Position numbers and translations under genes: made by a program. Shown piece by piece: positions 39,379 through 47,602 of a stretch of 64,000 nucleotides of DNA; position 1 is the first letter of the stretch; the number at the start of each line of letters is the position of its first letter. Location: assembly GCF_012933655.1 (NCBI RefSeq), contig NZ_JABBJJ010000010.1:22955-86954 (forward strand). Reading direction: 5' to 3'. This stretch comes from Pyxidicoccus fallax (lineage in GTDB: Bacteria > Myxococcota > Myxococcia > Myxococcales > Myxococcaceae). The notes beneath the pieces are model-generated. The model was not told where the DNA came from and ran no database searches. It saw only the letters and a list, made by a program, of their open reading frames with translations.

Positions 39379-39575
39379 GCGCGCCCTCGGGGCGGGTGTG
39401 CTTTTCCGCTGCCCCCGGATGACTCCGCGTACGTGACGCCTCGCGGCGGCGGATTTCCCTTCCGGGCGAGCCAGGGCCGGGCGCTAGCGTGAGCGCACCG
39501 GTCCTGGTTGTCGCTGACGCGAGCTTCATCGCTCGTACGCGGGAGCCGCGAGGCCGGAGCAGGGGAGGGGCCATC

Positions 39576-42389
39576 ATGAAGCTGAAGCCGTCCGGACGGC
39601 GGAGCGCGCTCGCCGCGCTCGCGCTGACGATGTTGGGAAGCAGTGCCTGGGCGCAGGAGTCGCGCGAGGGTCCCCGGGACGAATCCCGGGAGATTGAAGA
39701 GCGCAGGCGCTGGTTCGTGGAGTCGCGCGGGTTGGACCGGGTTCGCGCCAACCCGAGGTCCGAGCGCGCCAGGGCCGTCGACGAGCTGCGCGCGCAGCGG
39801 CGCGCGAGGGAGAGCCAGCTCACGCTCGCCGGTGAGGTGTGGACGTCCATGGGCCCGTCGGCCATGAACATGGGCACGTGGACCATGGGCCGCGTCTCGG
39901 GCCGGGTGAACTCCGTCGTCCCGCACCCCACCGACGAGAACACCGTCTACTTCGGCGCCGCCGCCGGCGGCGTGTGGAAGACCACCAACGCGGGCGTCAG
40001 CTGGACGCCGCTGTTCGACTCGGTGGGCACGCTGCCCATCGGCTCCATCTACGTGGAGCCCACCGCGCCCAACAACGTGTGGGTGGGCACGGGCGACAAG
40101 AATGGCGGCGGGTGCGCGGGCTACTTCGGCCAGGGCGTCTTCCTCAGCACCGACGGTGGCGCCTCGTGGAACGCGCGCAACGGCGTGGGCACCACCGCGA
40201 TGCCGCTGTCCATCGTCAACGCCGTGGCCGTGCAGCCGACGAACACCAACGTGGTGCTCGCGGGCGGCGCCGGCAGCTGCACCGGCTCCAGCTCGCCGTC
40301 CAGCCCCGGGATGTTCCGCTCCACCGACCGCGGCACCACCTGGACGCGCGTGTTCAGCTACAACGTGGAGGACATCGTCTTCGTGCCGGGCTCCGCCACG
40401 GCGTACGCCAGCGTCCCCGGCCGGGGCGTCTTCAAGTCCGTGGACGGCGGCGCCACCTGGACGAACTCCGGCACCGGCCTGACGGCGTCGGGCAGCCGCA
40501 TGCGCCTGGCCATGGCGCCCGGCGACGCGCAGGTGCTCTATGTGCTGCAAGGCGGCCAGGTCTACCGCTCCATGGATGGCGGGGCCACGTGGAGCCTGCG
40601 CACCAGCAGCGCGTGCGAAGGCCAGTGCACCTACAACCAGGCCATCGCCGTGCACCCCACGGACATCAATCAGGTGCTGGTGGGCACCATCCGCCCGGCG
40701 CGCTCGCTCGACGGCGGCGCGACGTTCACCTTCCTCACCACGACCTGGGGCTCCGGCCAGAAGGTGCACCAGGACATCCACGTCGTCCTGTACTCGCGCA
40801 CCAATGGCAACCGCTACTGGATTGGCGGCGACGGCGGTCTGTGGCGCACGGACGACGGCGGGACGAACTTCGTCAACATGAACTCGAACCTGAACGTGAC
40901 GCAGTTCTACGACCTGGCCGTGCACCCCAACAACGCGGACACCGTGTTCGGCGGCGCGCAGGACAACTCGTCGTTGCGTCGCACCACCAGCCCCGTGTGG
41001 GACCTGACCTTCGTCAGCGGTGACGGCTTCATGAACGCCGTGGACCCCACCAACACGAACATCGTGTTCCAGACGAGCTACCCCTCCAGCAGCCTACCCA
41101 GCATCTACCGCTCCACCACGGGCGGGGTCCCCAACAGCTTCAGCAAGCTGCCGACCACGGGCATCACCGCCTCGTCGAACTTCCCCTGGGTCACCCCCAT
41201 GGCCGTGGCCAGCAACCGCATCTTCGTGGCCGGTGACACCGTGTATCGCGGCACCACCTCCGCGAGCCCCATGACGTGGACGGCCATCTCGGCCAACCTG
41301 GGCGCCCGCGTGTCCGTCATCACCCCCATGCAGACGGGGACCACCATCCCGGCGTACGTCGGCACGTCCACCGGCGCCATCCACGCCACCGCGGACGCGG
41401 CGGCCGCCACCGTGACGTGGACCAACGTCACCGGCAACTATCCGGGCGGCAACGTGTCCGACGTGGCGATGACGCCCGGCAACCGGCTGCGCGTGTTCGT
41501 CACCCGCGCCGCCTTCGGCGGCAACAAGCTGTTCCGCTCCACCACCGGCGGTACCACCTGGGCGGCCGTGGGCGCGGGCCTGCCCAACGTGCCGGCCAAC
41601 AGCGTGGCCATCGACCCGGTGGACACAAACCGCGTGTTCGTGGGGACCGACGTCGGCGTGTACGAGAGCACCGACGGCGGTGACTCGTTCATCCCGTTCT
41701 CCGCCGGCCTGCCGCTGGGCCTGGTGGTCATGGACCTGGAGGTGGACGACTCGCCGCACGTCCTCGTGGCCGGCACCTACGGCCGCGGCGCGTGGAAGGT
41801 GAACCTGACGAGCGGGGCGCCCAACCAGTCGCCGGTGGCCAACTTCAACTTCACCACGAGCGGCCTCACGGCGACCTTCAGCGATACCTCGACGGACGCG
41901 GACGGAACCGTGGCTGTGCGCAACTGGGAGTTCGGTGACGGCACGACGTCCAGCACGACGAGCCCGAGCAAGACGTACTCGGCCGCGGGCACGTACGCGG
42001 TGCGGCTGACGGTGACGGACAACGCGGGCGCCACCGGCACCGCGACGCAGAACGTGACGGTGAGCGCCAGCACCGCCTGCCCCGGCACGCGCTACACGGG
42101 CACGTTCAGCGGCGCCAACGGGCAGACGCAGGTGCAGCCCGGCGGCACCTCGTACCAGAGCGCCACGAGCGGCACCCATGCCGCCTGCCTCACGGGGCCG
42201 AGCGGCACGGACTACGATTTGTACCTGGACCGCTGGAGCGGTAGCGCCTGGACGCAGGTCGCCGCGAGCGAGAGCGCCACGTCCGTGGAGAGCATCTCGT
42301 ACGCGGGCACCGCGGGCGAGTACCGCTTCCGCGTGGTGAACTACGCGGGCGTCGGCGCGTACGAGGTCATCATCAACAAGCCGCAGTAA
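39576..42389 (+). CDS. Secreted BNR/VPS10-type beta-propeller protein with PKD and PPC domains
   Basis: A 937-residue exported protein. The signal peptide covers 1-27 (ALALTMLGSSAWAQ). Residues about 90-745 carry repeated BNR/Asp-box-like blades with the pattern STDGGASW, STDRGTTW, SVDGGATW and SMDGGATW, building a large propeller like sortilin/VPS10 or xyloglucanase-type proteins. A PKD domain covers about 750-835 (PVANFNFTTSGLTATFSDTS, FGDGTTSS). A pre-peptidase C-terminal (PPC) fold covers about 838-937 (GTDYDLYLDRWSG). No catalytic residues are sure, so binding or glycan cleavage cannot be separated. ATG 39576 is preceded by GGGGAGGGG. A terminator follows at 42396-42432. Confidence 0.82.
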   Translation: MKLKPSGRRSALAALALTMLGSSAWAQESREGPRDESREIEERRRWFVESRGLDRVRANPRSERARAVDELRAQRRARESQLTLAGEVWTSMGPSAMNMGTWTMGRVSGRVNSVVPHPTDENTVYFGAAAGGVWKTTNAGVSWTPLFDSVGTLPIGSIYVEPTAPNNVWVGTGDKNGGGCAGYFGQGVFLSTDGGASWNARNGVGTTAMPLSIVNAVAVQPTNTNVVLAGGAGSCTGSSSPSSPGMFRSTDRGTTWTRVFSYNVEDIVFVPGSATAYASVPGRGVFKSVDGGATWTNSGTGLTASGSRMRLAMAPGDAQVLYVLQGGQVYRSMDGGATWSLRTSSACEGQCTYNQAIAVHPTDINQVLVGTIRPARSLDGGATFTFLTTTWGSGQKVHQDIHVVLYSRTNGNRYWIGGDGGLWRTDDGGTNFVNMNSNLNVTQFYDLAVHPNNADTVFGGAQDNSSLRRTTSPVWDLTFVSGDGFMNAVDPTNTNIVFQTSYPSSSLPSIYRSTTGGVPNSFSKLPTTGITASSNFPWVTPMAVASNRIFVAGDTVYRGTTSASPMTWTAISANLGARVSVITPMQTGTTIPAYVGTSTGAIHATADAAAATVTWTNVTGNYPGGNVSDVAMTPGNRLRVFVTRAAFGGNKLFRSTTGGTTWAAVGAGLPNVPANSVAIDPVDTNRVFVGTDVGVYESTDGGDSFIPFSAGLPLGLVVMDLEVDDSPHVLVAGTYGRGAWKVNLTSGAPNQSPVANFNFTTSGLTATFSDTSTDADGTVAVRNWEFGDGTTSSTTSPSKTYSAAGTYAVRLTVTDNAGATGTATQNVTVSASTACPGTRYTGTFSGANGQTQVQPGGTSYQSATSGTHAACLTGPSGTDYDLYLDRWSGSAWTQVAASESATSVESISYAGTAGEYRFRVVNYAGVGAYEVIINKPQ

Positions 42390-42395
42390 CCGCGC

Positions 42396-42432
42396 GGGCC
42401 CGCCCCGGAGCACGGCGCGCCGGGGTGGGCCC
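42396..42432. terminator. Hairpin terminator after the BNR-repeat gene
   Basis: A 13-base inverted repeat with one G-T wobble: GGGCCCGCCCCGG (42396-42408) and CCGGGGTGGGCCC (42420-42432), 11-base loop, followed by TGTTGTTGG. It begins 7 bases after the stop at 42389. Confidence 0.7.
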
Positions 42433-42534
42433 TGTTGTTGGAAATCGCAGTCCGGAGCGGGGCCGGTTGGTGATTCGGGACCGGCCTGCCTGACTCCGGG
42501 TAGGCTGCGCCGCCCATTCGTACCCGGAGGCCCC

Positions 42535-43476
42535 ATGCCCGAGCTCATCCTGCACCACTATCCGACGTCTCCCTTCGCCGAGAAGGCCCGCCTGATGCTC
42601 GGCTTCAAGCGGCTGCCGTGGCGGTCGGTGTTCATCCCTCGCATCATGCCCAAGCCGGACCTGACGGCGCTGACGGGCGGCTACCGCAAGACGCCGGTGC
42701 TCCAGGTGGGCGCGGACATCTACTGCGACACCGCGCTGATTGCCCGCTTCCTGGAGCGCGAGCGGCCCACCCCGACGCTGTTCCCGCGCGGCCACGAGCT
42801 CACCGCGGCCAGCTTCGCCGCGTGGGCGGACTCCGTCGTCTTCCAGCACGCGGTGGCCCTGATGTTCCAGCCGGCGGTCGCGGCGGAGCGCTTCGCCACG
42901 GTGCCACCGGAGTTCGCCAAGGCCTTCGCCGCCGACCGCGCCGCGATGTTCAGCGGGGGCACCACGGGGCGCATGCCCCTGGAGCAGGCCCAGAGCCAGT
43001 GGCCCGTCATCATCTCCCGCCTGGAGCGGCAGCTCTCGCACCGGGACGGGGGCTTCCTCTTCGGCGAGCCCTCCGTCGCGGACTTCGCGCTCGCCCACTC
43101 GCTGTGGTTCCTCCGGGCCGCCTCGGTGACGCTGCCGCTGGTGGATGGCTTCCCGGCGGTGAAGGCCTGGCTGGACCGGGTGCTCGCTTTCGGCCACGGT
43201 GACTTCAGCAAGATGAGCGAGGAGGAGGCCGTCGCCGCGGCCCGCGAGGCCACGCCCGCGCCGCTGCCCGACGAGCACTTCACGGACCCGCTGGGCTTCA
43301 AGCCGGGCCAGCGCGTCACCATCGCGGCCGTCGACTACGGCGTGGACCCGGTGGAGGGCGAGCTGCTCTTCGCGGGCGCCGAGGAGCTCATCCTCCGCCG
43401 CGAGGACCCGCGCGCGGGCGTCGTGCACGTGCACTTCCCGCGCATGGGCTTCCGCATCGGCACGCCGCAATCCTGA
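42535..43476 (+). CDS. Glutathione S-transferase family protein with extra C-terminal domain
   Basis: A 313-residue protein. The N-terminal thioredoxin-like GST domain (about 1-80) has HHYPTSPFAEKARLMLGF, YRKTPVLQVGADIYCD (the cis-Pro loop, PVL) and DTALIARFLE. The helical GST C-domain follows at 95-225, and a further 80-residue domain (about 235-313) ends in a basic strand-rich part. Soluble GSTs of this kind conjugate or reduce with glutathione, but some are non-enzymatic and myxobacterial glutathione status is unsure. It is convergent with the methyltransferase; only two bases separate the two stops. Confidence 0.85.
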   Translation: MPELILHHYPTSPFAEKARLMLGFKRLPWRSVFIPRIMPKPDLTALTGGYRKTPVLQVGADIYCDTALIARFLERERPTPTLFPRGHELTAASFAAWADSVVFQHAVALMFQPAVAAERFATVPPEFAKAFAADRAAMFSGGTTGRMPLEQAQSQWPVIISRLERQLSHRDGGFLFGEPSVADFALAHSLWFLRAASVTLPLVDGFPAVKAWLDRVLAFGHGDFSKMSEEEAVAAAREATPAPLPDEHFTDPLGFKPGQRVTIAAVDYGVDPVEGELLFAGAEELILRREDPRAGVVHVHFPRMGFRIGTPQS

Positions 43477-43478
43477 GG

Positions 43479-44231
43479 CTACGGCTTGGGGATGAGGACG
43501 ATGTCCTCGTCCTGCCCCAGCCGGTACACCCCGTCCGCGTCCCGGCAGCGCTCGGCATGCGCGCGAAGCTTCATGTCGAGCTCGCGCGCCTCGTTCTCGC
43601 TCAGCCCCGCGAGCTGCTCCGCCGTGAAGCAGCCCTCGAGCACGAAGAAGCGGCACAGCGTGTACATCTCCTCGAAGGTCTTCGCGGCGAAGCCGGCCAT
43701 CGTCGCGATGACCTCGTGCGGCAGCTTCAGCTGGCGCACCGTGTCGGCCACGTCGCTGAAGGTCAGCGTCTGGCTGAAGTCACGGCACAGCTCGTAGGTG
43801 GGCCCCCGGTCCGCGGCCATGACGATGAGGCAGTACCCCCCGGGGCGCACGAAGGAGAGCAGCCGGTCGATGAACCCTCCCCAGTCGGAGGAGGGCACGT
43901 GGTACAGCACGTGCGAGCACACGACGAGGTCGTACTGCTCCGACGTATGGAAGCGCTCCAGGGGCTCGACGAGGACCTTCGCCTTCTCGAGCTGGAGCCC
44001 GGCGAGCTGGTTCGGGTTGGGCTCCAGCAGGGTGAGTGAGCCGAAGCGCGGCGCGAGCCGCTCGGCCACCTTGCCGGACCCCGCGCCCACGTCCAGCAGC
44101 GAGGGCTTCTCCGGCAGCCGGGGGAGGAGTCGCTCCTCGACGAGCCGGCCGATGTTCTCGGGATGCCGGGCGGAGGCCGCGAGGATGCGGAATGCCGTGG
44201 CGTAGTCCTGCGGAGACATCGTGATGCCCAT
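43479..44231 (-). CDS. SAM-dependent class I methyltransferase
   Basis: A 250-residue methyltransferase. The SAM-binding motif I is LLDVGAGSGKVAERLA (about 45-60), with the acidic motif II in LTLLEPN, motif III in DLVVCSHVLYHVP and post-motif GGYCLIVMAADRG. The fold is class I, with a helical N-terminal cap. Substrate unknown. ATG 44231 is chosen for AAGGGGG about 8 bases upstream; a start 22 codons earlier lacks this. It is not close to the biosynthetic cluster. Confidence 0.85.
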   Translation of the reverse strand: MGITMSPQDYATAFRILAASARHPENIGRLVEERLLPRLPEKPSLLDVGAGSGKVAERLAPRFGSLTLLEPNPNQLAGLQLEKAKVLVEPLERFHTSEQYDLVVCSHVLYHVPSSDWGGFIDRLLSFVRPGGYCLIVMAADRGPTYELCRDFSQTLTFSDVADTVRQLKLPHEVIATMAGFAAKTFEEMYTLCRFFVLEGCFTAEQLAGLSENEARELDMKLRAHAERCRDADGVYRLGQDEDIVLIPKP

Positions 44232-44347
44232 GTCTGCCCCCTTCGACCGGGAGGACCCGGTGGTGTCTCCGCATGACTGTAGCAAACCGTGCCGCAAGAC
44301 GCCCCGGGGCGCGCGAAATGCCCCGGGGTGTCCCCGCGCTCGAGCCG

Positions 44348-47300
44348 CTACGCGCGACGCCGCGAGCGCAGGGAGGCGAGCGCGAGCAGCAGCAGCCCCC
44401 AGCCGGCGCCCGCACCCGTGCCCAGGCCCGAGGTGCAGCCGCAGCCGCTGGCCTCGACTTCACCGCCGGGAGCCGGCAGTGTGGCCAACGTGACCTGGAC
44501 GGTGAAGGTGCACCGGGCCGTGTTGCCGGCGGCGTCCGTGGCGGTCACCGTCACCTCGGTGAATCCCAGGGGGAAGCGCGAGCCGGAGGGATGGCTGTAG
44601 GTCACCGTCGTCGGGCCATTGGCATCCACCGCCGTGGCACGCGTGTACTCCACCGTCGTGCCCTCGGTGCTGTCGGTCGTGGACAGCACGTTGTTCGGGC
44701 AGGTCAGCACCGGGTCGGTGGTGTCCGGGACGACGGGGAGGGGCACGGCGCGCGGCTCGCGGCCGTGGGCGGCGTCTCCGGCGAAGAAGACGAGCTGTCC
44801 TCCCACCGTCACCAGGCCCGTGGGCGCCGAGGACGCAGCGCCGGGCGCCAGGTCCGCGTGACGGAACGTGCCCTCCGTCGTACCATCCGTCGCCCACAGC
44901 TCCAGGCCTCCCTCGGCGTCCTGGGCCACGAAGACGGCCAGCCCGCGGTCCTCCAGCGCCACCCTCTCGAACAGGCTCTCATTGTCATTGCTCTCGGCGT
45001 TGACGCGGACGCTGCTGGTGGGGCCCTGCATGAGGTCCGTCACCCGCACCGTGCCCGCCTCGGTGCCGTCCGTCCGCCACAGCTCGAAGCCGTGCTCGTC
45101 GTCGCGAGCGAAGAACAGCACCCGGTTGCCCAGCTGCGTGAAGCCCGTGCCGAAGGACGGAGACGCCCCGGGCTGGATGTCCTTGAGCAGCCGGGTGCCT
45201 GCCTCCGTCCCGTCGCTCACCCAGGGCTCGAAGCCGTGCGCTTCGTCCTGCACGAGGAAGTAGAGCCTGCCGCCCGCCCAGGTCAGGCCGAACGTCTCCT
45301 CCAGGCCCGCGCGGATCCGCACCGTGCCATCCGCCGTGCCGTCCGACTTCCACAGGCCGGACTCACCATTCACCTCGCCGAAGAAGTACAGGGTGTTGCC
45401 GCCGACGGTGAGCTCGTCGACCTCGAGGTCCTTCACCTTCGTCGTGCCGTCCGCCGTGCCATCCGTCTTCCACAGCGAGCCCGCGTAGTTCTCGTCCCTG
45501 GCGGAGAAGAACAGGGTGCCGTTCATCACCGTGAACTCTTCCGGGTCGCTGCTCTCGAACCCGGAGAGCAGTGGCTTGACCATCACCGTGCCGTCGGCCG
45601 TGCCGTCGCTCTTCCACAGCTCCCGTCCGTCCACCTCGGTGGTCGCGCTGAAGTAGAGGGTGCCATTGAAGGCGAGCAGGCCCATGGGGATGGAGCCCTG
45701 CGCGCCGGAGTTGATGTCCTTCACCCGCACCGTGCCCGCGACGGTGCCGTCGCTCTTCCACAGCTCGAGGCCGGAGGTCCCATCATCCATGCCGAAGAAG
45801 AGCGTCGAGCCCACGCTCGCGGAATCGCTCACGGGCCGCGCAAGGCTCCTGAGCCGCGTGGTGCCCCCGGAGGTGGCGTCGCTCACCCACAGCCCCATGC
45901 CGTTCTCGTCCTCGGCCGTGAAGAAGACCTTTCCGGGGGTGACCGCCAGCGGATGCCGCGTGAGCTGGGAGCCCTTCGTTCCGGTGCGGACGCTCCCCAG
46001 TCCCACCGTCCCCGCGGCCGTGCCATCCGTGCGGAAGACCGCGCCCCGCTCGTCGAAGTCCGGGAGCTCCACGATCACGGAGGAGGACCCCACGGGAACA
46101 GGGGGCTTTCCGGTGAAGCCAAGGAAGAACTCGTTGGCGATGCCCCGCTCCGCGAGCAGCACCGTGCCCGCCTCGGAGCCGTCGCTGGACCACAGCGCGA
46201 CCCGGCGATCCACCTGGATGGAGGCCAGCAGCAGGCGCCCGTTCACCACTCCGAGGGGTTCCGAGTTGCTGCTCTCCTCGCCGGGGAGAAGGTCCTTCAC
46301 CCGACGCGTCCCCTCGCGGGTGCCATCGCTCACCCACGGCTCCCGGCCGAGCTCGTCCTGGGCCTCGAAGAAGAGCGACTGGCCCACCGGCATCATCCAG
46401 TCCGGGCTGAAGGCGGGCAGCTCCACGGTGCCCGCCTCCGTCCCGTTCGTCCGCCACAGGGCCCCGCTTCGCCCGAAGTAGAGGTACGGCCCCGCGGCCC
46501 TCATGCTCCCGAGCGACCCGCTCTGCGAGAAGACGCGCTGCGTGCCGTCCACCGTCCCGTCCGTCTTCCACAGCTCCCGGTTGAAATCTCCCGCCGTGAA
46601 GAAGACGGTCGAACCCACGACGTGGAGCTGGTCGGTGTAGCCACCCACCGCGCCGGTGTAGAGGTTCTTCAGGCGCACGGTGCCCGCGGCCGTCCCATCC
46701 GTCTTCCACAGGCCCGTGCGCTCCACGGAGTCCTCGGCGAGGAAGTACAGCGCGTTGCCCACGGGGACGAGCCCCGAATGGAACTCGGTCACCGTCGCCG
46801 GCAGGAGGGCCTGGATGGAGACGGTCCCCGCCTCGGTGCCGTCGCTCTTCCACAGCTTTTCGTCCTGGATGAAATAGAGCGCGCCGCCCAGGGCCGCCAT
46901 GGACCGGAAGGTGTCGTCGTCCGGCTCCTCCAGGTTGGGGAACGATTTGACGAGGACGGTGCCCGCCGCGGTGCCGTCCGTCTTCCAGAGGCCCTGCAGC
47001 CCGAAGTCCATCTCCGCGGAGAAGTAGATGGCGCCCTGGAGCTCCGTGAAGTCGGAGGGCGTGGAGGACCAGAAGCCCGGCGCGAACTCCTTCACGAGCG
47101 TGGTGCCCGCCTCCGTGCCGTCCGTCTTCCACAGCTCGGCGCCGGTGAGCTCGTCCTTCAGCGCGACCAGCGTTCCGCCCGAGGGCAGGGGAATGGCCGC
47201 CCGGGACCAGGCGAGCCGGGGAAAGAGCGCCGGCCGGGTGTCGATGTCCCTCAGCAGCGCGGGCCCGTCCACCCGCTGAAGGGAGGCGGCCGTCGCGTCG

Positions 47301-47392
47301 GCGGAGGTGGAGTCGGCGGGCTCGGAACAACCAATGAGCCCCACCATGACTCCGGCCGCGAGCAGCGCGGGAGCCTGGCGTGTCCAATTCAT
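44348..47392 (-). CDS. Repeat lipoprotein: 17 ELWKTDGT-type repeats, HYR domain and MYXO-CTERM tail
   Basis: A 1014-residue surface protein. Its N-terminal lipobox is VGLIGC. From about residue 85 it has 17 repeats of about 48 residues with the core (E/G)LW(K/R)(T/S)DGT-xx-GT (for example ELWKTDGTEAGT, GLWKSDGTADGT, EPWVSDGTREGT), a beta-propeller-like repeat of myxobacteria and Bacteroidetes. Near the C-terminus is a HYR domain (DPVLTCPNNVLS, FPLGFTEVTVTATDAAGN). The end, EASGCGCTSGLG followed by WGLLLLALASLRSRRRA, has the Cys-rich motif, hydrophobic helix and Arg tail of a MYXO-CTERM sorting signal. Having both a lipobox and MYXO-CTERM is unusual. ATG 47392 has GGAGAG about 9 bases upstream. 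Confidence 0.85.
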   Translation of the reverse strand: MNWTRQAPALLAAGVMVGLIGCSEPADSTSADATAASLQRVDGPALLRDIDTRPALFPRLAWSRAAIPLPSGGTLVALKDELTGAELWKTDGTEAGTTLVKEFAPGFWSSTPSDFTELQGAIYFSAEMDFGLQGLWKTDGTAAGTVLVKSFPNLEEPDDDTFRSMAALGGALYFIQDEKLWKSDGTEAGTVSIQALLPATVTEFHSGLVPVGNALYFLAEDSVERTGLWKTDGTAAGTVRLKNLYTGAVGGYTDQLHVVGSTVFFTAGDFNRELWKTDGTVDGTQRVFSQSGSLGSMRAAGPYLYFGRSGALWRTNGTEAGTVELPAFSPDWMMPVGQSLFFEAQDELGREPWVSDGTREGTRRVKDLLPGEESSNSEPLGVVNGRLLLASIQVDRRVALWSSDGSEAGTVLLAERGIANEFFLGFTGKPPVPVGSSSVIVELPDFDERGAVFRTDGTAAGTVGLGSVRTGTKGSQLTRHPLAVTPGKVFFTAEDENGMGLWVSDATSGGTTRLRSLARPVSDSASVGSTLFFGMDDGTSGLELWKSDGTVAGTVRVKDINSGAQGSIPMGLLAFNGTLYFSATTEVDGRELWKSDGTADGTVMVKPLLSGFESSDPEEFTVMNGTLFFSARDENYAGSLWKTDGTADGTTKVKDLEVDELTVGGNTLYFFGEVNGESGLWKSDGTADGTVRIRAGLEETFGLTWAGGRLYFLVQDEAHGFEPWVSDGTEAGTRLLKDIQPGASPSFGTGFTQLGNRVLFFARDDEHGFELWRTDGTEAGTVRVTDLMQGPTSSVRVNAESNDNESLFERVALEDRGLAVFVAQDAEGGLELWATDGTTEGTFRHADLAPGAASSAPTGLVTVGGQLVFFAGDAAHGREPRAVPLPVVPDTTDPVLTCPNNVLSTTDSTEGTTVEYTRATAVDANGPTTVTYSHPSGSRFPLGFTEVTVTATDAAGNTARCTFTVQVTLATLPAPGGEVEASGCGCTSGLGTGAGAGWGLLLLALASLRSRRRA

Positions 47393-47542
47393 GAGAAGTC
47401 TCTCCAGGGGAATCGTTGCGCCCGTCACTTCCTCGGGCCGGGCCCCACCCTAACCCGGCTGGGAGGACATCCGCACACCCCCCGGCCCGGACCGGGTGCG
47501 GGGGAGTCCTACCCAACCGACTCACCAGTCCCAAGCACGACA

Positions 47543-47571
47543 GCCCGCCCCGGAAGGCTTCCGGAGCGGGC
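47543..47571. terminator. Hairpin terminator downstream of the GH5-like gene
   Basis: A long inverted repeat GCCCGC-C-CCGGAAG / CTTCCGG-A-GCGGGC with a single-base centre and one mismatch, 31 bases beyond the stop of the minus-strand GH5-like gene. No T-run on the minus strand, but the stem is long. Confidence 0.65.
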
Positions 47572-47602
47572 CGTCTTGTTTCACGAGACAGGGCTGGGGG
47601 CG

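Noticed and set aside
39093..40925. A 610-codon minus-strand frame over the BNR-repeat gene
   Set aside because: Low-complexity His/Arg/Ala-rich antisense reading, no motifs; the plus strand encodes a clear signal peptide and repeats.
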